A DNA stretch of 39,102 nucleotides from Alphaproteobacteria bacterium (GTDB lineage Bacteria > Pseudomonadota > Alphaproteobacteria > SHVZ01), in assembly GCA_016869285.1 (NCBI GenBank), contig VGEN01000026.1, positions 1-39,102 of the forward strand. Direction: 5' to 3'. A program made the position numbers and the translations under genes. Positions within the stretch are counted from its first letter, which is position 1. Every line of letters starts with the position of its first letter. Below, in pieces: positions 1 through 7,746 of this stretch. The notes under the pieces were generated by a model. It made no database searches, had not been told where the DNA came from, and saw only the letters and a list, made by a program, of their open reading frames with translations.

Positions 1-350
1 CTAACTACCTCGCCGATGACTTCCAGGACGAGATCGAATTCCTCGGGATCGAAAGTTCGCCCGCCTTCGTGCGCCAGCCAGAGGGCAACGGCGTGGCGGA
101 GAGGATCATCAAGACGCTGAAGGAGCAACTGCTATGGGTCCGGTACTTCCCGACCGTTGAGGCACTTCGCAAGGGGCTCGCCGAGTTCGCCGATCTCTAT
201 AACGCCTCGTGGCTGCGGGAGCGCCATGGGCACAAGACGCCCAATCAGATCAGGGCCGAACATAAGGCTCTTGCATCCGAAGCCGCCACGGAGTTCAAAT
301 TGGCAGCGTAACCGGCGCAGCGAACTGTCTCATAACCGTGCCCCGGTACA
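1..350 (+). mobile_element. IS3-family insertion sequence, right-hand end (partial)
   Basis: The left edge holds the 3' part of a transposase gene followed by 39 bp that end in ...CCCCGGTACA at 350. Read from the outside inwards, the terminus is TGTACCGGGGCACGG, which fits the TG...CA ends of IS3-family elements. Exactly at 350/351 an SBP gene on the minus strand loses its homology to its paralogues, which fixes the junction. The left end, orfA and any target duplication are outside the window. Position 350 as the last base is inferred from the homology break and is good to a few bases. Confidence 0.75.
3..311 (+). CDS. IS3-family transposase OrfB, C-terminal part
   Basis: The open frame enters from the window edge and stops at 311, so only about the last 102 residues are present. 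They match the end of the DDE (rve) integrase core: a region around FVRQPEGNGVAERIIKTLKE carries the final catalytic Glu (the E of GVAER), followed by the usual C-terminal NASWLRERHGHKTPNQIR stretch. The protein would cut and join the element's ends. The first two catalytic acids are upstream of the window. It belongs to the element ending at 350 and has no metabolic link to its neighbours. Confidence 0.85.
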   Translation, partial: NYLADDFQDEIEFLGIESSPAFVRQPEGNGVAERIIKTLKEQLLWVRYFPTVEALRKGLAEFADLYNASWLRERHGHKTPNQIRAEHKALASEAATEFKLAA

Positions 351-611
351 GAAAGTGTGAGTGAGCCCGTCTGCTGAGACCTCGTGGCTGCCGACCATCT
401 GCGGCTGAGCGACATAACGCTCATCCGCCGCGAATAGCTGATCGTAGACCATGTAGGCGTGCTGCAGCGTGACGCCGGCGGTATTTGCCACCGGGTCCAT
501 GATGCTCACATCGGACTGTGGGACGTAACGCAGTATGGTTTGAGCTTCGGCCGCACCGGTGCCTGCGAGAAAAGTCGCGATCAATAGGGTCTTCGCTATC
601 ACGGTCTTCAT
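351..611 (-). pseudogene. ABC solute-binding protein (family 5), truncated by IS insertion
   Basis: This is the first 87 codons of a periplasmic peptide/nickel-type solute-binding protein (SBP_bac_5). The ATG at 609-611 has a GGAGG ribosome site just upstream. A cleavable signal peptide runs to about residue 23 (...AGTGAAEA). The mature start, with LRYVPQSDVSIMDP and then MVYDQLFA and SADGLTHTF, aligns with the intact SBPs at 4108 and 10624. Homology stops at 351 where the IS3 element begins; the frame then runs about seven codons into IS sequence and stops at 330. It lies 13 nt after the GntR gene on the same strand, so it was probably the second gene of that operon. It cannot make a working binding protein. 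Confidence 0.85.
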
Positions 612-624
612 CGGGCCTCCGGGG

Positions 625-1323
625 TCATCTCTTTGAGGGCGACACGAGGACGTCGTCGCCGACTGTGCGCAATCTGGCCGACGTCAGGTGGTGGGTCATA
701 AGCCGGCCCGCGGTGTCCGAGTCGCGTTCACGGATTGCTTTGAGTATCTGATGGTGCTCGTCCACAATGCGGGCTATGCGCGTCTCAGAGTGCTGGCGCG
801 AGAAATAATCCGAAAGGTTCATGCCGAAGCGCGCCTGGTCTTCGATGAGACGTATCGCCGATGCAAAGAACTGGTTTTGGCAAGCGTCGGCAATGGCGAT
901 GTGGAAGCTGAAGTCCGCGGCGATGTCGAGTTGTCCGGTGGCATGCGAGCGCTTTACCCGCTCGATCGTTCGCTCAAGCGCTTCGAGATCGGCCTCGCTT
1001 CGCCGTTCTGCCGCAAGAGAAGCGGTTTGGCTTTCAATGGCGATGCGGAACTCATAAAAGCGGATGAGGTCAGCGATACTGGCGACGGGTGAGAAGCTCT
1101 GTGAGCGTGGCGGCTCGGGAGTGCAGACGACGCTGCCGGAACCCCGGCGCGTCTCGATGACGCGATCGGAGCGAAGTCGCGACAGGGCCTCACGTACGAC
1201 GGGCCGCGAGACCTCGAACATGTCGCAGAGCTGAGCCTCGGTCGGCAGGCGGCTGCCCGGCGGCCATTCACCGGCGCCGACGCGCTTCAGGATTTCGACA
1301 TGGAGCCGCTCCGCCAGCATCAT
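625..1323 (-). CDS. GntR-family transcriptional regulator (FadR/FCD subfamily)
   Basis: A 232-residue regulator. Residues 5-68 form the winged helix of GntR proteins (LPTEAQLCDMFEVSRPVVREAL, then the RRGSGSVV wing). Residues about 85-215 form the all-helical FCD ligand domain. The FCD metal-binding pattern is visible: D and H in ADFSFHIAIAD, a His in VDEHHQIL and a His in MTHHLTSAR. Members usually repress catabolic genes and respond to small carboxylates. It is divergent from the enolase-superfamily gene at 1395, and the space between them holds the palindrome TTGTCAGACAA. A near copy lies in the sulfatase/SBP promoter region. The likely regulon is therefore its own operon, the dehydratase, the sulfatase and the SBP-deacylase-lactonase operon. 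The ligand is unknown. Confidence 0.9.
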   Translation of the reverse strand: MMLAERLHVEILKRVGAGEWPPGSRLPTEAQLCDMFEVSRPVVREALSRLRSDRVIETRRGSGSVVCTPEPPRSQSFSPVASIADLIRFYEFRIAIESQTASLAAERRSEADLEALERTIERVKRSHATGQLDIAADFSFHIAIADACQNQFFASAIRLIEDQARFGMNLSDYFSRQHSETRIARIVDEHHQILKAIRERDSDTAGRLMTHHLTSARLRTVGDDVLVSPSKR

Positions 1324-1363
1324 TCGTCCTGTTGACAGCCCGTACCGTCGTCACGCTATCTAG

Positions 1364-1374
1364 TTGTCAGACAA
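1364..1374. promoter_or_regulatory. Candidate GntR/FCD operator
   Basis: The sequence TTGTCAGACAA is a perfect 5-bp inverted repeat around one central base. It sits in the 71-bp gap between the divergent GntR gene (start 1323) and the enolase-superfamily gene (start 1395). FCD-type GntR proteins typically bind palindromes of this form (TTGTCNGACAA or TGGTNNNACCA). Autoregulation is inferred from the position. Confidence 0.6.
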
Positions 1375-1394
1375 ATTTCAAGGCTCCGTGCTTC

Positions 1395-2540
1395 ATGAAG
1401 ATCGCCAAATTCGACTGCTTTCCGGTCCGCGTGCCCTACCGGCAGAACGAGCAGAGTTCGGTCGTGAACACGGCCGGCGTCTCGGCGGTGATCGTGCGGC
1501 TGGAGACGGATGACGGGCTGGTCGGCTGGGGCGAGGCCGACACCGCCGCCGATACCGCCTCGATCGAGGCGGCGCTGCGCTCGGCGGCGCCGTTTGTGGT
1601 GGGATCGGATCCCTGGTGTGGTGAGCAAACCTTCGATCGCGTCCTGGTCGAGGGCCGCTGGCGATACCAGGCGATGACCGCGAGTCTGGCCTTCGCCGCG
1701 ATCGACATGGCGATGCTCGATATCTGCGGGAAGGCCGCGGGCCAGCCGGTGCATCGACTGCTCGGCGGCGCCAGGCGCGAGACGGTCGACTATTTCGACT
1801 ACCTCTCCTGGGGCACCCCTGACGAGCTTGCCGTGCAGTGCCGCGAAGGCGTCGAGCGCGGATACACGGTCTTCTATCTCAAGGTCGGCAAGGACCGTGC
1901 ACGCGAGGAGGCGATGCTCGAGGCGATCCGCTCGACCATTGGGCCGGCGCGGCGCCTGCGCATCGATGCCAACCAGTCCTGGACCTTGCCGGAGGCGGAG
2001 CGGATCCTCCGCGACTGGCATCGCCGCTTCGACATCGACTTCGCCGAGGCGCCGGTGCCGATCGAGCCTATCGAGCAGATGCAGACCCTGGCGGCGCGCG
2101 TCGATACCCCGCTCTGCGTCAACGAGGGGCCGTGGGGAGAGGCGGAGGCGCTGCGCCTGATCCTCGCGCGCGTCGCGCCTTATCTCTGCTTCAGCCCCTG
2201 TTACGTCGGGACGATGCGCCGGTTCCTGATGCTGTGCCGCACCGCCGATCGCCTCGGCCAGGTCGTCTGCAAGCACACCTGGGGCGAGCTCGGCCTGACT
2301 GCTGCCGCCGGACAACACGCCATGCTGGCCGCCCCCGCTGACTGCCTCGGTCATCAGCAGACCGCGCAATACCTCGCGGACGACATCGTCAAGACGCCCG
2401 TCCCGATCATGACCGGTCCGCGCTGGGGATTGATCGACGGCATTGGCCTGGGGGTCGAAGTCGACGAGGACAAGGTCCGCCGCTACCACGAGGACTACAA
2501 GCGCCTCGGCGAATACGCCCGCGTGCGGCCCCGCGCTTAA
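1395..2540 (+). CDS. Enolase-superfamily (mandelate racemase-like) sugar acid dehydratase or racemase
   Basis: A 381-residue member of the mandelate racemase/muconate lactonizing group. The N-terminal capping domain covers about residues 1-125 and the TIM barrel follows. The catalytic set is visible: KVGK at 163-166 (Lys general base), metal ligands D191 (DANQ), E218 (FAEAP) and E244 (CVNEG), and H294 in KHTWGELG. Lys and His bases together are typical of acid-sugar dehydratases or racemases acting alpha to a carboxylate. The start at 1395 is chosen because homology begins at MKIAKFDCFPVRVP; an in-frame start at 1332 would cross the operator. The exact substrate cannot be read from sequence. 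The adjacent sulfatase, deacylase and lactonase suggest a decorated sugar acid. Confidence 0.85.
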   Translation: MKIAKFDCFPVRVPYRQNEQSSVVNTAGVSAVIVRLETDDGLVGWGEADTAADTASIEAALRSAAPFVVGSDPWCGEQTFDRVLVEGRWRYQAMTASLAFAAIDMAMLDICGKAAGQPVHRLLGGARRETVDYFDYLSWGTPDELAVQCREGVERGYTVFYLKVGKDRAREEAMLEAIRSTIGPARRLRIDANQSWTLPEAERILRDWHRRFDIDFAEAPVPIEPIEQMQTLAARVDTPLCVNEGPWGEAEALRLILARVAPYLCFSPCYVGTMRRFLMLCRTADRLGQVVCKHTWGELGLTAAAGQHAMLAAPADCLGHQQTAQYLADDIVKTPVPIMTGPRWGLIDGIGLGVEVDEDKVRRYHEDYKRLGEYARVRPRA

Positions 2541-2546
2541 GCGCGG
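2531..2546. repeat. 16-bp perfect palindrome spanning two convergent stop codons
   Basis: CCGCGCTTAAGCGCGG equals its own reverse complement. It contains the TAA of the enolase-superfamily gene (2538-2540) and the TAA of the convergent sulfatase gene (2539-2537), so the genes overlap at their last bases. With no loop and no T tract it is not a classical terminator. It could still limit read-through in both directions, or be chance in GC-rich DNA. Confidence 0.5.
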
Positions 2547-4003
2547 ATCGAGGCCGTCGGCTTGCGTTCGGCGGCGATACCGGGGGGCGGGCTGAACACC
2601 AGCGCGCCGGTCTGCAGGACCGCTTCGCGCCCGCCCCAGGCCGCAACATGGGCGCGCTGATCCGCCTTAGCCTGCGCATCGACCGCTTCGGGATCGCAGA
2701 TCTTGCGCAACTCGGCTTCCAGCCGGTCGGCAACAGCATTGCCGGTACCGGCCTCGACGAGGTCGCGGCACTCCTCGGGATCGGCTGCGAGGTCGAAGAC
2801 CTGGCGCGGCATGCCGACATGGTAGATCAGCTTGTCCTTGCCATGGCGCAACAGGAAGCTGCCGGCGAAGGATCCGGTCGCGTGATACTCGGCGAAACCG
2901 GGCCGTGGCTGCACCTTGCCGGCGATCACCTCACCGAGTGGGCGGCCGGGAAGACTTGTATCCTGCGCTCCGCCTGCGAGTGCGACCAGCGTCGGCATCA
3001 AGTCGACATGGTGGACGGTATCGGTGACCGCCCTGCCCGCGGGAAGCCCCGGGCCGGACAGGATCATCGGCACGCCGATCGCGCCTTCGAACAGGCTGAA
3101 CTTGCCGAGCACGCCATGCGCGCCAGTCAGCTCGCCATGATCCGAGGTATAGACGACGCGCGCCGAAGAAAGGACGCCCAGGTCGTCGGCCGCCCGCATC
3201 ACCTGGCCGATCTGCTCGTCGGCATGAGTGATCAGCGCATAATAGGCAGCGACGATCCGGCGCAGCGCGGCCTCGTCGGTGATCTCGAGCGTGCCCTTCT
3301 GGCGGCGCAGATGCTCGATCGCCGGATGCTTCGAACGCCGGTCCGGTCCGAAATCCTCAGGCAGGCGCACGCGCTCGGGCGGATAGAGGTCGATCAACCG
3401 CTGAGGCAGCGTAAAGGGCGGGTGCGGGCTCGGATACGAGACCATCAGCGCCCAGGGGCCACGGTTGGAATTGCGCTTCAGCCAGTCGATGGCGGCGGCG
3501 GTGATGCGGCGGTCATAGTCCTGGTAGACGGTCGTGCCGACGCCCGTCCGCTCCAAGTACAGCTCCCACTGGCCGACGCTGACAGGCTCGTCGTCATGGC
3601 CGCGCAGTAGATGCACCAGGGCACCTTTGCCGTCGACGATGTGCATCGGCATGATTTCTTCGCTGAAACCGTTGTCGTCCTCGCTGCTGCGGTAATGCAG
3701 CTTGCCGATGCCGACGGTGGTGTAGCCCTGCTCGCGCATCCGGTGCATCCAGCTCGGCACCGATCCGTCATAGACGATGGCGTTGTCCCAGAATCCCGTC
3801 TGGTGCGGATAGCGCCCGGTCGCCAGCGTCGCCCGAGAGGGGCAGCAGACAGGGCTCGCACTGTAGGCGGTAGTGAAGCGGACGCCCTTGCCCGCGATCC
3901 GGTCGAGGTTCGGCGTCCGAACCAGGGGATGGCCGTAGCAGCCAAGCGCATTGCGCGTGTGGTTGTCGGTCATGAAGAAGATCAGGTTCGGCTTGTCAGA
4001 CAT
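2537..4003 (-). CDS. Sulfatase (type I, formylglycine-dependent)
   Basis: A 488-residue alkaline-phosphatase-superfamily sulfatase. The start at 4003 has a GGAGG site 4 nt upstream and homology begins at once (MSDKPNLIFFMTDNHTR, with metal-binding Asp/Asn). The active-site motif C-C-P-S-R is at residues 53-57, so C53 would be oxidised to formylglycine; this needs a sulfatase-maturation enzyme not seen here. The second metal site is in the TSDHGELTGAHG block of the C-terminal half. No signal peptide is visible, so it should act in the cytoplasm on an imported sulfate ester. It resembles choline-sulfatase and arylsulfatase-type enzymes, but the substrate is not determined. It is divergent from the SBP gene at 4108 and shares a promoter region carrying a GntR-like operator. 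Confidence 0.9.
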   Translation of the reverse strand: MSDKPNLIFFMTDNHTRNALGCYGHPLVRTPNLDRIAGKGVRFTTAYSASPVCCPSRATLATGRYPHQTGFWDNAIVYDGSVPSWMHRMREQGYTTVGIGKLHYRSSEDDNGFSEEIMPMHIVDGKGALVHLLRGHDDEPVSVGQWELYLERTGVGTTVYQDYDRRITAAAIDWLKRNSNRGPWALMVSYPSPHPPFTLPQRLIDLYPPERVRLPEDFGPDRRSKHPAIEHLRRQKGTLEITDEAALRRIVAAYYALITHADEQIGQVMRAADDLGVLSSARVVYTSDHGELTGAHGVLGKFSLFEGAIGVPMILSGPGLPAGRAVTDTVHHVDLMPTLVALAGGAQDTSLPGRPLGEVIAGKVQPRPGFAEYHATGSFAGSFLLRHGKDKLIYHVGMPRQVFDLAADPEECRDLVEAGTGNAVADRLEAELRKICDPEAVDAQAKADQRAHVAAWGGREAVLQTGALVFSPPPGIAAERKPTASIRA

Positions 4004-4056
4004 CGAGCCTCCACGGAAATGCCGCATCCTGCCAAATCCGGCTCGAGACGGCAATG

Positions 4057-4067
4057 TTGCCAGACAA
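4057..4067. promoter_or_regulatory. Second candidate GntR/FCD operator
   Basis: TTGCCAGACAA differs at one base from the site at 1364-1374. It lies in the 104-bp divergent space between the sulfatase (start 4003) and the SBP operon (start 4108). Repetition of this uncommon palindrome in the two divergent promoter regions of the block supports control of both by the GntR protein at 625-1323. Confidence 0.5.
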
Positions 4068-4107
4068 GTTGGGCAAGGCTACCGTTTCGGCCTCAAGGGG
4101 GGCTGCC

Positions 4108-5688
4108 ATGATCATGATCCGCCGAGCCGTCGCCGCTCTCGCGCTGGCGCATGCCTTGTCGGGTGCCGCCGGAGCCGCGACCCTGCGCTTCGTGCCCGAC
4201 GCCGATCTCGCGATCGTCGATCCGGTGGTGAGCACGGCCATCACCACGCAGAACCACGCGCTGATGGTCTACGACGTGCTGTTCGCGCCCGACGCGGAAT
4301 GGCGCATCCGTCCTCAGATGATCGAGGCATACGAGACCAGCGCCGACGGCCTTACCTGGATCTTCACGCTGCGCCCGGGCCTCCGCTTCCACGACGGCGG
4401 TTCGGTCGGAGCGCGAGACGCCGTACCGTCGATCGAGCGCTGGGGCAAGACCAATACCTTCGGCCGGTTGATGATGCAGCATGTCGCGGCGATCGAAGCC
4501 GCGAGCGACAACCGCTTCGTCATCCGGCTCAAATCGCCTTTCGCGCCGCTGCTCGATGCGATCGGCGCCTCTCAGAATCCGCTCTTCATCATGCGCGAGA
4601 AGGAGGCGCTCGCACCTGCCGACAAGGCCGTGCCCGAGGTCGTCGGCTCCGGGCCGTTCGCGTTCGATCGTGCCGGGTGGAAGCCTGGCCACAGCATCAC
4701 CTATCGACGGTTTACCGACTACAAGCCGCGATCGGAGCCGCCGAGCGGGCTCGCAGGCGCCAAGATCGCCAAGGTGGACACGGTGGAGTGGCTCTACATC
4801 CCCGATCCGGCCACGGCGACACAGGCGCTGATCAATGGCGAGGTCGACATCCTCGACCAGCCGAGCGCCGATCTCGTGCCATTGCTGCGTCGAAGCGCTG
4901 GCGTCGAGGTCGCGACCATCGACCGCCTCGGCAACCAGCTTATCCTGAGGCCCAACCATCTGGTGCCGCCCTTCAATGACGTTCGTGTCCGGCAAGCGCT
5001 GCTGCTGGCCGCCGACCAGGAGCCGTTCTTGTCCGTCGTCCAGGGGGATACTGCGCTGAGGCGGCCATGCTGGTCGGTATTCTTGTGCGGCACGCCGCTC
5101 GAGACGACGGCCGGTCAGGCGCATGCCGGCTTGTCGCGAGCCGAGGCCGTGACGCGCGTGAAAGCCCTCCTTGCGGAGGCGGGCTACAAGGGCGAGCCGG
5201 TCGTCCTGATCAGCCCAAGCGATCGTCCTGCGTTCAAGGCGATGGGCGTCGTCGCCGAGCAGCTGCTGACCGAGGCCGGCTTCACCGTGAATCACCAGGT
5301 CATGGACTGGGCGACGCTGGTACAGCGGCGCGCCTCCAAGGAGGCACCCAGCGCGAGCCGCGCCGGCTGGAGCCTCTTCCCCGCCTGGGGAACCGGGCCG
5401 ACCATGTCGAACCCGTTCATGAACACCACCGCGCCGACGCCGTGCGATGGCCGCAACTACTTTGGCTGGCCCTGCGATGAGCGGCTCGAGGCGATCCGCA
5501 AGGAGTATCTGACGGCCGTATCGCCCGAGCAGCGCCGCGACGTGAACGAACGGTTTCACCGCCGGTTCTTCGAAGTCGTACCCTACGTGCCGGTGGGACA
5601 GGTTCTTCAGCCGACGGCATATCGCCGCGAGCTCAAGGGCGTCCTGCCCGATATCCGCCTATCTCTCTGGAACATCGAGAAGCCCTGA
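4108..5688 (+). CDS. ABC transporter periplasmic solute-binding protein, family 5
   Basis: A 526-residue SBP_bac_5 (peptide/nickel/oligosaccharide class) binding protein. The start at 4108 follows an AAGGGGGGC ribosome site; an ATG two codons on is an alternative. Residues 1-23 form a Sec signal peptide ending AGAA. The mature protein begins TLRFVPDADLAIVDP and has the family's TWIFTLRPGLRFHDG block near residue 90. Family 5 proteins deliver peptides, sugars or other organic solutes to a two-permease, two-ATPase importer. No such partners are present, so it must use a transporter encoded elsewhere. The deacylase starts 2 nt after its stop, so the two are cotranscribed and the ligand may be the deacylase's substrate. 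Confidence 0.9.
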   Translation: MIMIRRAVAALALAHALSGAAGAATLRFVPDADLAIVDPVVSTAITTQNHALMVYDVLFAPDAEWRIRPQMIEAYETSADGLTWIFTLRPGLRFHDGGSVGARDAVPSIERWGKTNTFGRLMMQHVAAIEAASDNRFVIRLKSPFAPLLDAIGASQNPLFIMREKEALAPADKAVPEVVGSGPFAFDRAGWKPGHSITYRRFTDYKPRSEPPSGLAGAKIAKVDTVEWLYIPDPATATQALINGEVDILDQPSADLVPLLRRSAGVEVATIDRLGNQLILRPNHLVPPFNDVRVRQALLLAADQEPFLSVVQGDTALRRPCWSVFLCGTPLETTAGQAHAGLSRAEAVTRVKALLAEAGYKGEPVVLISPSDRPAFKAMGVVAEQLLTEAGFTVNHQVMDWATLVQRRASKEAPSASRAGWSLFPAWGTGPTMSNPFMNTTAPTPCDGRNYFGWPCDERLEAIRKEYLTAVSPEQRRDVNERFHRRFFEVVPYVPVGQVLQPTAYRRELKGVLPDIRLSLWNIEKP

Positions 5689-5690
5689 CC

Positions 5691-6713
5691 ATGTCCGACT
5701 CTGCCTCCGCCGAGCGTCGCTCGCAAATCGTCGCCGATGTCGATTTCGGCCGCGACGGCAAGCAGGCTGGCAACCTCTCGATGCCGTGGTCGTCGCACGA
5801 ATCCGCCTATGGACAGATCCAGATCCCGATCGTCGTGGTGAAGAACGGCGACGGGCCGACCATGCTCTACACGGCCGGCACGCATGGCGACGAGTATGAA
5901 GGCCAGGTGGCGCTGATGCGGCTGGCGCGCGAGCTCGAGCCGGCGAATGTGTGCGGCCGCGTCGTCATCGTCCCGGCGCTGAACTATCCGGCGGCAGAAG
6001 CAGGCCGCCGCACCTCGCCGATCGACCAGGGCAATCTCAACCGCGCCTATCCGGGCGACCCGGATGGTGGGCCGACGGCGCAGATCGCCTGGTACATGTC
6101 GACTGTGCTGCTGAAGCTCGCGACGGGCTATCACGACCTCCATTCGGGTGGCAGCTCGCTCGAATATCTCGAATATGCCGGCCTCATGCTGTGCGGCGAC
6201 AAGGATCTCGACCGCCGCGGCCTCGATCTGCTGCAGGCTTTCGCGCCGCCGATCGGCGTCGTCCGCAAAGCTCGCGACGGACGCGCGGCGCAGCCGGCCG
6301 CGCACCGGCTCGGCGTCGCCGCGCTCGGCGGCGAGTTCGGCGGGCGAGGAGGGCTCTCGCGTCATGGCCTCGGCATCATCGAGGCCGGCCTCCGCAATCA
6401 GCTCAAGCATCTCGGCATCCTTCCCGGATGGAATCCGCCGAAGCCGGCGGCGCCGACGCGGCTGATGACCTGGACCGGGCGCGAAGGCTTCGTCTATGCT
6501 CCGGCGCCCGGCGTGTTCGAGCCGCTCGCGGATCTCGGCGAGGAAGTCGAGGCCGGACAGCCAGCAGGCCTGCTGCACTTCATCGACGAGCCGACCCGCG
6601 CTCCGCTCGAGCTCCGCTTCGCCGTGCCCGGCATGGTGATCTGCCGCCGCGCGCCGGCGCGCTGCCGCCGCGGCGACTGCCTCGCCCATCTCGCCGTTCC
6701 CTGGAACGGATGA
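5691..6713 (+). CDS. Succinylglutamate desuccinylase/aspartoacylase-family zinc deacylase
   Basis: A 340-residue metallocarboxypeptidase-fold (M14-like, AstE/AspA) amidohydrolase. Zinc ligands are seen as H65 and E68 in AGTHGDEYE and H151 in HDLHSGG. A later Glu in LGGEFGG is the likely general base. The arrangement is close to the DoeB-type deacetylases, which remove acetyl from N-acetyl-diaminobutyrate, but substrates vary widely. It should hydrolyse an N-acyl or similar amide bond in the cytoplasm. The start is 2 nt after the SBP stop and its TGA overlaps the next gene's ATG (ATGA), indicating translational coupling. Confidence 0.85.
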   Translation: MSDSASAERRSQIVADVDFGRDGKQAGNLSMPWSSHESAYGQIQIPIVVVKNGDGPTMLYTAGTHGDEYEGQVALMRLARELEPANVCGRVVIVPALNYPAAEAGRRTSPIDQGNLNRAYPGDPDGGPTAQIAWYMSTVLLKLATGYHDLHSGGSSLEYLEYAGLMLCGDKDLDRRGLDLLQAFAPPIGVVRKARDGRAAQPAAHRLGVAALGGEFGGRGGLSRHGLGIIEAGLRNQLKHLGILPGWNPPKPAAPTRLMTWTGREGFVYAPAPGVFEPLADLGEEVEAGQPAGLLHFIDEPTRAPLELRFAVPGMVICRRAPARCRRGDCLAHLAVPWNG

Positions 6714-7630
6714 GCCTCTACCCACCGCCGCGCGAGCTTGCGACCTCGGTCTATGTCGATCTGGTCGCGGCGATGGGCTGGAAGCCGCGGCTCTCGCCGC
6801 AGCGTGCGCCGGCAGTGCCGGTGCATTCCTTCCTGGAAGGTCCGTCCTTTGACCGCGAAGGCAATCTCTATGTGACCAACCCGCCCTTCGGCGAGGTGCT
6901 GCGTATTCGTCCGGACAGGACAGCCGAGCTGGCCGCTGCCTATGACGGGCGCCCGGTCGGCCTCAAGATCCATCGCTCGGGCGAGATTTTCATCGCCGAC
7001 AAGCTGAACGGCATCATGCGGCTCGATCCGGTCAGCAGGAAGGTAACGCCGTTCCTGCCGCGCGAACGCCTCGGGCCTGGCTATAAGGGCGTCAACGATC
7101 TCGTCTTCGCTGCCGATGGCGACCTCTACTTCACCGACCAGGGCGACACCGACGTTCGCGATCCCACAGGGCGGGTTTTCCGGTTGAGGGTGGATGGCCG
7201 GCTCGATCTGTTGCTCGATAATGTTCCGCATCCAAACGGCATCGTGCTGAACCCGGCGGAAGACCGGCTGTTCATCGCCGCCACCTACGGCCCGGCCGTC
7301 TGGCACTGTGCCTTGCTCGAAGACGGCCGCATCGGCCGCACCGGAATCTTTCAAACCTTCAATGGCGGCTTCGGCGGGCCCGATGGCCTCGCCATGAACA
7401 CGTCCGGCGGGCTCGCCGTGTGTCACCACCGTCTGGGCACGGTATGGACGTTCACGCCGGCCGGCGAGCCTGAGTTCCGCATTCGCTCATGTCGTGGCGC
7501 CTTCACGACCAACCTTGCCTACGGCGGTCCGGACCGGCGGCTTCTCTACATCACCGAGTCCGAGCAGGGCGTCATCCTTCAGGTGGAGCTGCCAACACCG
7601 GGACAGGCGATGTTCTCTCACCGCTCCTGA
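6710..7630 (+). CDS. SMP-30/gluconolactonase-family lactonase
   Basis: A 306-residue six-bladed beta-propeller lactonase. The metal-binding set of the family is visible: E43 in FLEGPSFD, N129 in KGVNDLVFA, N176 in HPNGIVLN and D225 in GGPDGLAMN. The start at 6710 (MSLYPPPREL) overlaps the deacylase stop by 4 nt; the frame stays open further upstream but reads across the deacylase and is not protein-like. Family members open aldonolactones and related lactones. With the dehydratase and sulfatase this suggests breakdown of a sugar acid derivative. It is the last gene of the operon; the 26-bp repeat follows 41 nt later. Confidence 0.85.
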   Translation: MSLYPPPRELATSVYVDLVAAMGWKPRLSPQRAPAVPVHSFLEGPSFDREGNLYVTNPPFGEVLRIRPDRTAELAAAYDGRPVGLKIHRSGEIFIADKLNGIMRLDPVSRKVTPFLPRERLGPGYKGVNDLVFAADGDLYFTDQGDTDVRDPTGRVFRLRVDGRLDLLLDNVPHPNGIVLNPAEDRLFIAATYGPAVWHCALLEDGRIGRTGIFQTFNGGFGGPDGLAMNTSGGLAVCHHRLGTVWTFTPAGEPEFRIRSCRGAFTTNLAYGGPDRRLLYITESEQGVILQVELPTPGQAMFSHRS

Positions 7631-7671
7631 TAGAGGGACGCTTCATCGCCATAGGGCAATGCAGCCTCTTG

Positions 7672-7697
7672 GTAGGAAAGACAACAAATCTACTGAG
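7672..7697 (+). repeat. 26-bp dispersed repeat, copy 1
   Basis: This 26-bp segment (starting GTAGGAAAGAC, ending ACTGAG) matches 17146-17171 at 23 of 26 positions, in the same orientation. It lies in the 116-bp gap between the lactonase stop and the convergent M19 gene. The gap also holds the 9-mer AGTAGCGCC twice. The two copies bracket the M19-TetR-SBP-sox block. I do not recognise it; it may be a transposon-end relic or a transcript-end element. Confidence 0.55.
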
Positions 7698-7746
7698 TAG
7701 CGCCTTGAGGTTGGCTTTCAAGTAGCGCCGTTTTCGTTAGCTGGCC

